Shown here: piece by piece, positions 19,277-28,344 of the stretch | Layout of the letters: each line of letters begins with the position of its first letter | How positions within the stretch are numbered: the stretch's first letter is position 1 | From: G963677445 sp963678275 | GTDB lineage: Bacteria > Bacteroidota > Ignavibacteria > Ignavibacteriales > Melioribacteraceae | DNA: 64,000 nucleotides | NCBI GenBank assembly: GCA_963678275.1 | Contig: OY782765.1 | Location: 2,914,001-2,978,000 of the forward strand | Reading direction: 5' to 3' | Made by a program: the position numbers and the translations under genes | The notes under the pieces: generated by a model | Seen by the model: the letters and a program-made list of their open reading frames with translations, nothing else | The model's database searches: none | What the model was told of the DNA's origin: nothing

Positions 19277-19741
19277 TTATTTTATTCTTTTTGCGGGCAC
19301 TCCTGCCACAATAGCGTTGTCGGGAACATCCTTGGTAACAACGGCTCCCGCGCCTATTATCGCGTTCTCGCCGATTACCACTCCGCAAAGTATTGTTGAA
19401 GAAGACCCTATTGAAGCCCCTTTTTTTACATGGGTCTCAATAAGTTCCCAGTCTTCTTCGGTCTGCATCGATCCGTCAGGATTTGCCGCGCGGGGATATT
19501 TGTCATTGATAAAAGTTACGTTGTGCCCGACAAAAACATTATCACCTATATGAACTCCCTCACAAATAAATGTGTGGGAAGATATTTTACAGTTTTTCCC
19601 GATAAAGGCGTTTTTCTGAATTTCAACAAAGGTGCCTATCTTACTGTTATCATCAATCGAACAGCCGTAAAGATTCACAAAATCATATATCTTTACATCT
19701 TTGCCAAGTTTTACGTTGTTAATATTCTTTTTTTCCATCAT
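19277..19741 (-). CDS. Hexapeptide-repeat acyltransferase, WbpD/WlbB-like
   Basis: This 154-residue left-handed beta-helix protein has the hexapeptide pattern throughout (IGTFVEI, IGKNCKI, IGDNVFV, IGENAIIGAGAV). The segment FICEGVHIGDNVFVGHNVTF followed by NDKYPRA is characteristic of WbpD/WlbB, the N-acetyltransferases that make diacetamido sugar nucleotides. It should transfer acetyl from acetyl-CoA to an amino sugar nucleotide. The next gene upstream is a matching Gfo/Idh/MocA oxidoreductase, the WbpB-type partner, but no WbpE-type aminotransferase was seen. It is the last gene before the terminator. Confidence 0.9.
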   Translation of the reverse strand: MMEKKNINNVKLGKDVKIYDFVNLYGCSIDDNSKIGTFVEIQKNAFIGKNCKISSHTFICEGVHIGDNVFVGHNVTFINDKYPRAANPDGSMQTEEDWELIETHVKKGASIGSSSTILCGVVIGENAIIGAGAVVTKDVPDNAIVAGVPAKRIK

Positions 19742-19750
19742 TTTCCCCGG

Positions 19751-20752
19751 TTATTTAATTTCTATAACCTTTCCATGGTTGCGAATAGATTCATCGCTGG
19801 CTTCAAGAATTTTAACCACTTCCAATCCGTCATACCCATTGGTTAATGGCTGCCGATCCTCTTTAATGGCATTAATAAACTCTCTGGCGCCCAGGGCGAG
19901 CGCTTCAGTATGTATTATTTTCGGAGAATACATATCCCCGATACGGTACTGAACCAGGGCTTCATGAATGCTTTCGGGAGTCTGCATTACCACGCCGCTG
20001 TCATATACTTTGATCTTTTCAAAGTTTTCCATATCATCAAAAACCAGCATCTTTTTGCTTCCGCCAAGAACCATCTTCCGTATTTTGACCGGGGATGTCC
20101 AGTTTACATGGAAATGAGCGAATGAATTACCTTCGAAATAAACAGAAAGATGAGCGACATTTTCCTGCTGATAATAATTCGCGATTCCATGAGCGGCAAC
20201 GGCTGACACTTTCTTATCGCCAATAACATGTTTCATAATGGAAAGATCATGAGGAGCAAGGTCCCATACAACATTTACGTCGTGCTGGAATAGCCCGAGA
20301 TTTATTCTTACGGAATCGAAATAATATATATCGCCAAGCTCACCACTATCGGCAATTTCTTTCATTTTCTGTACTGCGCCGGTATAAATAAATGTATGGT
20401 CAACAAAAATTTTAAGATTCTTTTTCTCCGCGATCTCTATTAGCTCTTCCGCTTCTTTTACGGTAGCTGTAAATGGTTTTTCCACCCATATATGTTTTCC
20501 ATTCTCCAAAGCTTGTTTCGCGAGTTCAAAGTGATGCTTAACAGGAGAAGCTATTACAATTATATCTGTTTCTGATTTTAAAAGATCATTATAATCTTTT
20601 GTAAGAAATGCCGAAGGGAATCTGTTTTTTATAAAGTTTAATCTTTCTTCTTTAATATCACATCCGGTAACTTTTTCAACTTCCGGATGAGCCAGGAAAT
20701 TTCTCACCAGGTTCGGGCCCCAATATCCCAGGCCAACAACACCAATTTTCAT
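19751..20752 (-). CDS. Gfo/Idh/MocA-family sugar oxidoreductase, WbpB/WlbA-like
   Basis: This 333-residue NAD(P)-dependent dehydrogenase has the N-terminal site KIGVVGLGYWGPNLVRNF (residues 2-19), the family motif VEKPFTATVKEA near residue 95 with its catalytic Lys, and VVWDLAPHDLSIMKH near 165. The YWGPNL variant and the pairing with a WbpD-like acyltransferase 9 bases downstream suggest oxidation at C3 of a UDP-N-acetylhexosaminuronic acid, as in diacetamido sugar synthesis. The aminotransferase that normally acts between the two is not in the window, so the pathway assignment is tentative. Confidence 0.88.
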   Translation of the reverse strand: MKIGVVGLGYWGPNLVRNFLAHPEVEKVTGCDIKEERLNFIKNRFPSAFLTKDYNDLLKSETDIIVIASPVKHHFELAKQALENGKHIWVEKPFTATVKEAEELIEIAEKKNLKIFVDHTFIYTGAVQKMKEIADSGELGDIYYFDSVRINLGLFQHDVNVVWDLAPHDLSIMKHVIGDKKVSAVAAHGIANYYQQENVAHLSVYFEGNSFAHFHVNWTSPVKIRKMVLGGSKKMLVFDDMENFEKIKVYDSGVVMQTPESIHEALVQYRIGDMYSPKIIHTEALALGAREFINAIKEDRQPLTNGYDGLEVVKILEASDESIRNHGKVIEIK

Positions 20753-20767
20753 TTAATACCTCGTTAA

Positions 20768-21952
20768 TTATAAATTATTTTCCAATCGATAGTACAAATT
20801 TATTAAATTTTCCGATTCTATCTGCCAGTTATATTTTTCTTTCACCCAATGTTTTCCATTGGACCCGTAGTCTTTCTCACTTCTTTTCATTTCGTCTGCC
20901 TTTTCCGCGAAACTTTCAGGATTGCCCGAAAGAAACCATTCACCCGCCGAAGTTTCAGAAATTATTCTTTTCAGAGGAAGCGCGTCAGATACAAGCAGAG
21001 GTTTCCCCATTGCCATATATTCGAACATCTTATGGGGAATAGTCGTATTTATAAAATCATTATTGGGCTGGGGAATTATACAAATTTTAGCCAGAGCAAG
21101 AAACCGCGCTAATTTATCATGCGGCTGCCAGCCAATAAATTTCACATTTTCTTCCAGTCCCATATTCCTGCTTTTTTCCTTAAGGGAAGGGACCGATTTT
21201 CCCGCTCCCACAAGAAGCAGCAAAATTCCCGGTATTTTTTCCTTTAATATTTTTATCGCCTCCAGCGGGGTTTCAAGACCTCTTTCGGGACTGATAGTGC
21301 CTGTATATAATATCACAAACCTGTCCTGAAATTCCTCAGCAACCACCCCTGTAACTTCCCTGTTAAAATTCTCCAGATCAACCGTATTTGAGATTACTGT
21401 AACTTTTTCTTCAGAAACTCCCCGCTCAGCGAGTCTCTGTTTGTTCTCCTCAACCACAACAATAATGTGATCTGAATTTTTGATACAATAATTTTCCAGC
21501 CGGGCAGCCCCCCGGGGATTCTTCAGGAGAAAATTGTGAATTCCTTTTTTATCAAAAACCCTTAGCGCTTCAGGATAGTTTTCATGCATATCGAATATAA
21601 CCGGCACGCCGAAAATAAATTTCATCAGAAGACCGAGGGGAACCATCGGCAAGTCATGCGCATGTATGAAGAGTGGTTTTTCCTTACGGACGATACTGAA
21701 AACCGCGAAGAAAAAACGGGGATTAAAAAAAAGAGGAATGTTAAAAAGCTTATTCAGTTTCTCATTCCCGAAAAGCGCCTTTATTCTTATTATCCTGCAA
21801 CCCGGGAATTCCTTGTTATCATCCTTCCTGTACTGATTGCATAGCAGGATCACTTCATATCCGGCAGAGTTAAGACTCCTGATCTCTTTTTCCAGCCTTA
21901 TATCGGGAGGGAAAGGAGATTGCAGCAACATTAATATCTTCTTGCCTGTCAT
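20768..21952 (-). CDS. Glycosyltransferase family 4
   Basis: This 394-residue GT-B enzyme shows the N-terminal acceptor domain (LLQSPFPPDIRLEKEIRSL) and the C-terminal donor domain with ILYTGTISPERGLETPLEA, a VKFIGWQPHD turn and the family motif IPHKMFEYMAMGKPLLVSD, in which Glu binds the nucleotide sugar. Retaining GT4 enzymes of this kind add mannose, glucose or related sugars to a glycan lipid on the cytoplasmic side. It lies between the Gfo/Idh/MocA gene and a GT2 gene with short gaps. The exact sugar cannot be named. Confidence 0.9.
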   Translation of the reverse strand: MTGKKILMLLQSPFPPDIRLEKEIRSLNSAGYEVILLCNQYRKDDNKEFPGCRIIRIKALFGNEKLNKLFNIPLFFNPRFFFAVFSIVRKEKPLFIHAHDLPMVPLGLLMKFIFGVPVIFDMHENYPEALRVFDKKGIHNFLLKNPRGAARLENYCIKNSDHIIVVVEENKQRLAERGVSEEKVTVISNTVDLENFNREVTGVVAEEFQDRFVILYTGTISPERGLETPLEAIKILKEKIPGILLLLVGAGKSVPSLKEKSRNMGLEENVKFIGWQPHDKLARFLALAKICIIPQPNNDFINTTIPHKMFEYMAMGKPLLVSDALPLKRIISETSAGEWFLSGNPESFAEKADEMKRSEKDYGSNGKHWVKEKYNWQIESENLINLYYRLENNL

Positions 21953-21959
21953 CAGAAAG

Positions 21960-22919
21960 TTAATCCCCCTTGCCGCCGCTTAGTTTTTTGGGGAAAACAA
22001 AAAATTGTTTCAGGTAAAACCAGGCTTTCATAATCAGAGTTTTATTGAAGCTGAATAGTCCTCCCAAAAGATATACCGGCACACGAATCAACAATCCGAT
22101 ATAGTGCGTAAGCACAGCAAGCAAAAAAACAGGCAATGAAAAAAGTTTATAGTACATCATTATTTTGCTGAGAGTCTGATGTTTATACTTGAACCATGGA
22201 AGGTCTCTGGTCACCGCTCCCCCAATATGAATCACCTCAGCTTCAGGGTAATAGATCACTTTGCCTCCGCTTTCTTTAAATCGGTAACAGAGATCTGTCT
22301 CATCGCCATAAAAACGGAATCGTTCATCAAAACCTCCCAGGCTGCCATAATCTTCAGCCCTTATCAGGAGAAAACAGCCCTTCACAAAATCCACCTCTTC
22401 AGGTTCCTTGAAGTCCAGGTAGTTCAGGTAATATTTATTCAGGAACTTCGAACGGGGCATTAGTTTGTAAAGGAAAAAATTGGTGGTAATTATATATCGG
22501 AGATCATCAAATTTGCCTATCGAAACCTGAAGTGATTTATCCATGTTCAAAACTTTCGGCCCGATAACCAGCCGCCCCTTCTGTTCTTCGGCAAAATCGA
22601 AAAGTTTTTTCACAACATTTTCAATGAAGATCACATCATCATTGCAGAGTACGAGGTATTTTCCTTCAGCCGATTTTGAAGCGATATTATTCGATTCCGA
22701 AAATCCCAGGTTTTCCTCGTTTCGCAGGAACTTCACTCCCGCAAATTCATCAACGACAGGTTTGATTGTTCCCGGCCTGCTTCCGTTATCTATTACAATT
22801 ACTTCATAAGTAAAACCGGCGGTATGTTCGAATAGTGTTCTGAGACAATCCCTGAGGAGATGACCGCCGTTATAGGTTACAATTATAAAAGAGAGATCAA
22901 ATTTGTATTTGGAGGTCAT
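21960..22919 (-). CDS. Glycosyltransferase family 2, rhamnosyltransferase-like
   Basis: This 319-residue GT2 protein has LSFIIVTYNGGHLLRDCLRTL, VIDNGSRPG, NDDVIF and the GGFDERFRFYGDETDLCYRF segment common in rhamnosyl- and other deoxysugar transferases. A hydrophobic C-terminal part probably sits in the membrane. It overlaps the preceding SDR gene by four bases (ATGA), showing coupling to it. The neighbouring rfbC and rfbB genes make deoxysugar donors plausible, though this is inferred from context. Confidence 0.88.
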   Translation of the reverse strand: MTSKYKFDLSFIIVTYNGGHLLRDCLRTLFEHTAGFTYEVIVIDNGSRPGTIKPVVDEFAGVKFLRNEENLGFSESNNIASKSAEGKYLVLCNDDVIFIENVVKKLFDFAEEQKGRLVIGPKVLNMDKSLQVSIGKFDDLRYIITTNFFLYKLMPRSKFLNKYYLNYLDFKEPEEVDFVKGCFLLIRAEDYGSLGGFDERFRFYGDETDLCYRFKESGGKVIYYPEAEVIHIGGAVTRDLPWFKYKHQTLSKIMMYYKLFSLPVFLLAVLTHYIGLLIRVPVYLLGGLFSFNKTLIMKAWFYLKQFFVFPKKLSGGKGD

Positions 22920-23866
22920 AATCCCAATGCGTAATAATTATGATAAAATTCAGCGAGCTCATCCCACGCGGCTCCTTCATCCCAGCTTTCCCTGATAACC
23001 ATATCCACATCGGTATTGATCCTCATGAGAGGCTCGGAAAAGTCAGTCTGAGCATTAAGTTTGAACTCACAGGGAAGAGAAAGCCTTTTTTTCATTTCCG
23101 CCGAAAATCTTCTGGTGAATGATCCCTGGCTTTCTGCATAACCGGAAGGATTAATTTTCATGTACTTTTCCCTTCCCCTGACAAACCGCTCAAGGAATAT
23201 CAGATAATACTTTGCCAAAAGTGAAACATGGATATTATCCCTTACATAGTCCGGTGTATTAACTGTTGGAACTTCCTTCCTTATCCAGTTTTTGATAAGG
23301 TAGGTGGTAAATCTCGGCTCTTCATAGGGACCGAAAGGATTTGGGATTACAAATTTCCCCAGGTTAACACCAAAATATTCACAGTAATATCTAAAATATT
23401 CCGAAGTTAATCCCTTTGTGAGGCCATAAGGAGAAAATGCCCGCAGGCTGCCTGATCCGGCTCCTTCATTCTGCTCAAAGACGCTGCCTGTAAGAATCAT
23501 ATTCCGGCAGCCTCCCGATTTTAAACTTCCCAGTACATTCCTGCTGCCTGAGGTATTATTCGAAAGACCCGATACCACGTTATAGTCCAGACTTTTATAA
23601 TTAGTTACATCCGCGGCATGATGGCAAAAGACATCCCATTTCATATCAGGATCAAGAAGCTCCATAAAAAGTTCGCTTCCATATTTACATCCGAAAACCG
23701 GTTTGCTCAGTTCAGTTAGTTCTTCAACCCTTGATTTTCTTATTCCGTCATAGGCTTCAGGGCCTTCGCCGGTAAAAGTGGCCGTTACTTTATGGCCCGC
23801 GTTTACCAGTTCCCTGACAAACCAGAATCCTGTAAATGAACTTGCTCCTGTAAATAAAATATTCAT
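22916..23866 (-). CDS. NAD-dependent epimerase/dehydratase (extended SDR)
   Basis: This 316-residue extended SDR has the N-terminal site ILFTGASSFTGFWFV (residues 3-17) and an active-site YGLTK (Tyr-x3-Lys) near residue 152, preceded by TGSVFEQNEG. Such enzymes epimerise, reduce or dehydrate nucleotide sugars in the cytoplasm. In the middle of the rfbF-SDR-rfbC-SDR row it probably performs the last reduction of the sugar made by its neighbours, but no specific family could be assigned. It is coupled by a four-base overlap to the GT2 gene that follows. Confidence 0.85.
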   Translation of the reverse strand: MNILFTGASSFTGFWFVRELVNAGHKVTATFTGEGPEAYDGIRKSRVEELTELSKPVFGCKYGSELFMELLDPDMKWDVFCHHAADVTNYKSLDYNVVSGLSNNTSGSRNVLGSLKSGGCRNMILTGSVFEQNEGAGSGSLRAFSPYGLTKGLTSEYFRYYCEYFGVNLGKFVIPNPFGPYEEPRFTTYLIKNWIRKEVPTVNTPDYVRDNIHVSLLAKYYLIFLERFVRGREKYMKINPSGYAESQGSFTRRFSAEMKKRLSLPCEFKLNAQTDFSEPLMRINTDVDMVIRESWDEGAAWDELAEFYHNYYALGL

Positions 23867-23875
23867 CCTTCTCCC

Positions 23876-24421
23876 CTATTTAAGATGAATATCAGGATTA
23901 AAATCGGGATGATTTTTATCTTTATCCGAAATTATCACCGGATCAAATGGCCACTTTATGTCAAACTTCGGATCGTTCCATCTGATTCCCCGTTCCAGTT
24001 CGGGCGCGTAATATTCTGTCACCAGGTAGAGAGCTTCGGTATCCTCGGTAAGCGTCAGGAAACCATGGCCGAATCCTTTCGGAACGAGCATCATTGTCCT
24101 GTTTTCGGGGGTAAGTTCAGCGGCGAACCACTTGCCGAATGTTTCCGATCCTTCCCTGAGATCAAGGATAACATCATATAACGCCCCTTTTACACATCTT
24201 ACTATTTTTGTCTCCGATTTGGGGGCAAGCTGGTAATGAAGCCCGCGCAGTGTCCCTTTATCTTTGCTTAAAGAGTTATTAATCTGTACTATTTCATTAT
24301 CAAGACCAAGCGCTTCATATTCTTTTTTGCAGAAAAAACGGGCGAAAAAGCCCCTGTCATCACCAAATTTTTCAAGTTCTATTGTATAAGCTCCCTTTAA
24401 AGGAGTTTCATTAAATTTCAT
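23876..24421 (-). CDS. rfbC: dTDP-4-dehydrorhamnose 3,5-epimerase family protein
   Basis: This 181-residue cupin enzyme matches RfbC in length and order: an N-terminal GAYTIELEKFGDDRGFFAR, the catalytic His in LRGLHYQ near residue 62, KIVRCVKGALYDVILDLR and GFGHGFLTL. RfbC inverts C3 and C5 of a 4-keto-6-deoxy sugar nucleotide. Because rfbF (a CDP-sugar enzyme) lies two genes upstream and rfbD is missing, the true substrate may be a CDP- rather than a dTDP-sugar. It starts 1 base after the stop of the preceding SDR gene. Confidence 0.9.
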   Translation of the reverse strand: MKFNETPLKGAYTIELEKFGDDRGFFARFFCKKEYEALGLDNEIVQINNSLSKDKGTLRGLHYQLAPKSETKIVRCVKGALYDVILDLREGSETFGKWFAAELTPENRTMMLVPKGFGHGFLTLTEDTEALYLVTEYYAPELERGIRWNDPKFDIKWPFDPVIISDKDKNHPDFNPDIHLK

Positions 24422-24422
24422 T

Positions 24423-25430
24423 TTACTGCCTTTTTGTTAATTTCGATAAACTTTTGCCCAGGGCGCGCAGCCTGACAAACTGATCGCCTTCAAAGTCCTT
24501 TTTGCCAAAACCATGTTCAATATATTTCGAATTTAGTTCTTCCATGCCGCTGCCAAGTGAATAAGACAAATTAAAATCGGGCAGCAGTTTATTCAGCAAA
24601 TCAAATTTCACACGGTAATTCCTCGGGTCTTCCCCCACCTCGCCAGTATAAACTATATTGGCATCGGGCATAAGCTCCTGAACTTTATCGGCAACATCCC
24701 TGACCTGGAAATTTTCTTCATTGGCGCCGATATTCACAGCCTGGTCATGAATTATTTCACGGGGCGCTTTGGCAAATGCAATAAAAGCGCGGGCAATATC
24801 ACGGCAGTGAACAAGGGGCCTCCAGGGAGAACCGTCACTCTTTATCCTTATATCGCCGTAACTTTTTGCCGAGGCCAGCAGATTGTTTACAACGAGGTCA
24901 ATCCTAAGGTTGGGTGAATGTCCGTAAGCGGTGCTGTTGCGCAGGATCACCGGCGAAAATGTGTCATCCGCCAATTTATGCAGCTCTTTCTCAACTTCAA
25001 CTTTTGATACCGCGTAGGCTGAAACCGGATTCAGATTTGCCGATTCATCGAGGTCAGGTTTTTCCCCTTTTCCATATACCGAACAGCTTCCGGAAAAGAG
25101 AAAACGGGGCACACCCGCTTCTTTGGCTTTTTTGGCCAGGGCAACCGTTCCGTGAAGATTGACATCATAAGTAATATTGGGATCAAGCTCTCCCATAGGG
25201 TCATTTGAGATGGCCGCGAGATGCATGATCGCGTCATAACCTTTAAGCATATCAACTGTCAGGTCCCTGAAATCCATCTCCAGCTCAGTATCCGGTTTAA
25301 CAGTATTTTCCCATTCACAACCGTCAAAGAGACCAATATCCACACCGGTTGATTCTATCCCTTCATTTTTCAGCAGTTCTGTCAAATGCGTTCCTATATA
25401 TCCTTTATGTCCTGTTACCAGTACTTTCAA
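24423..25430 (-). CDS. NAD-dependent epimerase/dehydratase (extended SDR)
   Basis: This 335-residue extended SDR has VTGHKGYIGTHLTELL (residues 4-19), the FSGSCSVYG strand with the catalytic Ser, and the active-site pair YAVSK. The long form, with AAISNDPMGELDP near residue 73, occurs in SDRs encoded beside rfbF and rfbC genes. It likely acts on the sugar nucleotide produced by RfbF. It does not look like a typical CDP-glucose 4,6-dehydratase (RfbG), and its exact reaction is unknown. It lies 15 bases after rfbF. Confidence 0.85.
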   Translation of the reverse strand: MKVLVTGHKGYIGTHLTELLKNEGIESTGVDIGLFDGCEWENTVKPDTELEMDFRDLTVDMLKGYDAIMHLAAISNDPMGELDPNITYDVNLHGTVALAKKAKEAGVPRFLFSGSCSVYGKGEKPDLDESANLNPVSAYAVSKVEVEKELHKLADDTFSPVILRNSTAYGHSPNLRIDLVVNNLLASAKSYGDIRIKSDGSPWRPLVHCRDIARAFIAFAKAPREIIHDQAVNIGANEENFQVRDVADKVQELMPDANIVYTGEVGEDPRNYRVKFDLLNKLLPDFNLSYSLGSGMEELNSKYIEHGFGKKDFEGDQFVRLRALGKSLSKLTKRQ

Positions 25431-25445
25431 TTTATCCTCCGCCTG

Positions 25446-26252
25446 TTACTTGTCTGTTTTCCATGGCGCGTTCCCGCTCTGCCATAATTTATTAAGCTGC
25501 TCCCTGTCTCTCTGTGTATCCATACACGCCCAGTATCCGCTGTGACGGTACATTTTCAAGCCGCCGTCTCTCGCCAGATCAACAAGAGGCTGTCGCTCAA
25601 GCACACAGCTTTCATCTTTCGATAAATATTTCAGGAAATCCTTTTTAAAGAAAAAATATCCGCCATTTATCCATTCATCGGTAAATTCAGGCTTTTCGGC
25701 AAACTCGGTCACAACATCCTTTTCAATTTTTATCTCACCAAATCTTGAAGGAGGATTGACACCGAGTATTGTCCCCGTTTTACCATGTCCCAGATGGAAA
25801 TCCAGTTCATCCGCCAGATTCGCGTCAGTGAGTCCGTCACCATAAGTTACGGCAAAATGTTCGGCGTCCCCGAGATATTTTTCCGCCGCGCGCGCTATTC
25901 TCGCTCCTGTCATCGTCAGCTCACCCGTATAAGCGAGGGTAACCTCCCAGTCCAGATCATGATCGACCGAATGAACCGTAACATTATTGGTATTCAGATC
26001 GACGGTAAAATCACTGTTCAGTTTTGAATAATTAAGGAAATAGGATTTTATCACCTCAGCCTTAAAACCGAGGCAGAGCACAAATTTCTTAAACCCGTAT
26101 TTCCTGTAGGTCTTCATAATATGCCATAAGATAGGTTGTTCCCCTACCGGAACCATAGGTTTGGGACGGAATTCCGTTTCCTCTTTTAATCTTGTTCCCA
26201 GCCCGCCGCAAAGAATAAATACCGGCAGACTGTTTCTAAATTTATTATCCAT
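25446..26252 (-). CDS. rfbF: Glucose-1-phosphate cytidylyltransferase
   Basis: This 268-residue nucleotidyltransferase converts glucose-1-phosphate and CTP to CDP-glucose, the precursor of CDP-linked deoxysugars. The N-terminal signature is FILCGGLGTRLKEETEFRPK, in which Lys of RPKPM and the GG loop bind substrate; TYGDGLTDANL holds the metal-binding Asp, and the C-terminal GYWACMDTQRDREQL is family-specific. The length is typical of RfbF. It begins the inner block of the locus after a 232-base gap that may hold a promoter. Confidence 0.93.
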   Translation of the reverse strand: MDNKFRNSLPVFILCGGLGTRLKEETEFRPKPMVPVGEQPILWHIMKTYRKYGFKKFVLCLGFKAEVIKSYFLNYSKLNSDFTVDLNTNNVTVHSVDHDLDWEVTLAYTGELTMTGARIARAAEKYLGDAEHFAVTYGDGLTDANLADELDFHLGHGKTGTILGVNPPSRFGEIKIEKDVVTEFAEKPEFTDEWINGGYFFFKKDFLKYLSKDESCVLERQPLVDLARDGGLKMYRHSGYWACMDTQRDREQLNKLWQSGNAPWKTDK

Positions 26253-26484
26253 CTCTTTTCCTGTTTTTAATAGGACGCGGCGCTCGTTAAAAGCACCGCT
26301 CTATAAAACTTTTTATTTCTTCAACCCGGGACTAAAAAGAAACCGGGTGAAAAATATTCTTAATCATAAACCGGCAAATCCGGAATAAAAACAAAATCGC
26401 GAATAAACAATCGTTCACGGGGTCGTAATTCGTACTCGAATTTCATAAATGCCATCAGTCACAAAATAATTTTCAGTGAAGCGT
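26253..26484. repeat. Intergenic spacer with a dispersed mini-palindrome
   Basis: No gene is visible. The phrase CATAAACCGG-n4-CCGGA at about 26365-26382 recurs just after the TolC gene near 63750, and a second small hairpin (ACCCGGG...ACCGGGT type) lies near 26320-26347. The gap precedes rfbF and may hold its promoter. Confidence 0.5.
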
Positions 26485-28344
26485 TTAATTACGCAGCAGA
26501 ATTATAATTGTTGCCACACCTCCCAAAACACTCACTATCTTGCTGAACCAGGTAAAATAATACTCAAAATCTCTGTCTTTTTCGCGTGGTATCCAGATCA
26601 TATCTCCCGGCTCAATTTCGGTATCCCCGGCTTCAATCCAGTTCCTCGATCCCGCTTTTATGATCATTACATCACCATCTTCGGCCATGATTGTCGAACC
26701 GCCCGCTTTTGAAATATAATATTCATAATCCATCCCTTTCTGAAATGTCAGATAACCCGGACGAGCCACCTGCCCATAAATATAAACCGTGTTGCTTTTA
26801 GGAGGCACAATTATTATATCACCTTCATCAAGCGTGATATCTGCCGATTCTTCCTTTTCCTCAAAAAGAGCGTTAAAATCGACCGAAAGGAAATTTCTCT
26901 GGATTGTTGATTCAAAGTTAAAATACTGCCTTTCTTCAGGGTCCATGTCACTCAGCCTGAGGGTAACCATTCTCAGGTAATCGGGATTACTTTCTGTTCT
27001 GTCAAGAGGATCGCTGAATCTTACCACTTTTGCTTCCGAAAGTGAAGCGTCGGCAGTAAATCCTCCGCAGGATTTTATCAGATCGGAAAGTTTTGTTACA
27101 TCCCTTATTACAGGATACATTCCGGGCCTTTTAACTTCACCTCTCACCATCACATTAAATATTTTTTCTTTCGTTACTTTTGCTCTTACAACAATTCTGT
27201 CACCCGGCAAAAGTGGAAAATCTTCAGCTTCACCGGCAATAACTTTTTCCAGGTTTATAACTTTGTGAGAAAAACTTTCCTCTTTTTCATCAAGCCTGTA
27301 AAGGTCAACATTCTCTAAGTCAGCGTTTTTTCCGGCGCCCTGAACAATGGAAAAAATATTGCCTATTGAATCGGTGGCTGAATATTCAAATGTTCCCTGC
27401 AGACTTACATTACCCGAAATGGTGACACTGTTTTTCTCCAGGTCAAGATTTGGTACGATAAGCCTGTCTCCATCATTCAGATATGGATTAAACAGAAGAT
27501 CGCCGGTAGCGTAATACCGCATCAGATCAACCGAAAGGGTATCCCCGTTCCGCCTGACAATATGGATATTTCTCAGGGACATCTCTAATTCTCCGCTCCC
27601 CTGCTCTTCATCCCTGAAATAGTTAAATGTTTCAGGTTTATTTATGAATTCTTTTCTTAACTGATCAAGCTTCAATTCCTTTTTTTCAGGATCAATCAGA
27701 CCAAGATTGGCCTGGTATATGGCGAAGTCGGCCCTGTGAAAGGGAGACGCGTAAAAAGTGCCGGGGTTTTTAACAAGTCCGCCAACATAAACATTAAAAA
27801 TACGGGGGCTTAATAAAGTGGCCGTTATTTCGGCTTTCCTGTATTTTTCACCAAGCTTTTCCGCTATTTCTTTTTTCGCCTCAGCAAGGGTGAGGCCTCT
27901 TACTTCTATTGTTCCAAAAAGCGGAATGGAAAGAGTTGCCTCGGGGCTGACCGAAACAGGCAGAGTTACAGGCGCTTCACTTAAAATATTTATTTCAAGA
28001 ACATCACCCGGGCCAAGATAATAACTTTCAGGATCAACAGGCCCGTCCATCGGTATCATTTCCCTGATTTTGCTCAGAAGCTGTTCTTTGTCCTGGTCAA
28101 AAGAAGGCGCGGGAAAAACAGAGGCTCCCTCGCCCGAAAGAGAAAAAATACTCTGGTAATGTTTCTGGACAGACTTGCTGCTGTAGGAGGTTTCTGTCCC
28201 GAAAAGTTTTTTCGAGTTTTTATCTGTCTGATTTGTTTGAAACTGTGCTGATACAGATGTAGTCAGGAAAACCAGCAAAAAGATTGCCGGAAATGTTTTT
28301 TTAATACTATTCTTTACCATATTTACTGCCATATAACTCTTCAT
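26485..28344 (-). CDS. Polysaccharide export protein with SLBB domains (Wza-like)
   Basis: This 619-residue protein carries a poly-export domain (YYLGPGDVLEINIL, near residue 107) followed by several SLBB domains (NPYLNDGDRLIVP, LLPGDRIVVRA, LDEGDIIIVPP) and a C-terminal hydrophobic helix (WFSKIVSVLGGVATIIILL). It is expected to form or line the channel that passes polysaccharide across the periplasm and outer membrane. Three in-frame ATGs exist (28344, 28332, 28320); the last gives the neatest signal peptide (MVKNSIKKTFPAIFLLVFL, cleavage after VSAQ). All three overlap the end of rfbB, so translation is probably coupled. No Wzc-type kinase was recognised nearby. Confidence 0.92.
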   Translation of the reverse strand: MKSYMAVNMVKNSIKKTFPAIFLLVFLTTSVSAQFQTNQTDKNSKKLFGTETSYSSKSVQKHYQSIFSLSGEGASVFPAPSFDQDKEQLLSKIREMIPMDGPVDPESYYLGPGDVLEINILSEAPVTLPVSVSPEATLSIPLFGTIEVRGLTLAEAKKEIAEKLGEKYRKAEITATLLSPRIFNVYVGGLVKNPGTFYASPFHRADFAIYQANLGLIDPEKKELKLDQLRKEFINKPETFNYFRDEEQGSGELEMSLRNIHIVRRNGDTLSVDLMRYYATGDLLFNPYLNDGDRLIVPNLDLEKNSVTISGNVSLQGTFEYSATDSIGNIFSIVQGAGKNADLENVDLYRLDEKEESFSHKVINLEKVIAGEAEDFPLLPGDRIVVRAKVTKEKIFNVMVRGEVKRPGMYPVIRDVTKLSDLIKSCGGFTADASLSEAKVVRFSDPLDRTESNPDYLRMVTLRLSDMDPEERQYFNFESTIQRNFLSVDFNALFEEKEESADITLDEGDIIIVPPKSNTVYIYGQVARPGYLTFQKGMDYEYYISKAGGSTIMAEDGDVMIIKAGSRNWIEAGDTEIEPGDMIWIPREKDRDFEYYFTWFSKIVSVLGGVATIIILLRN

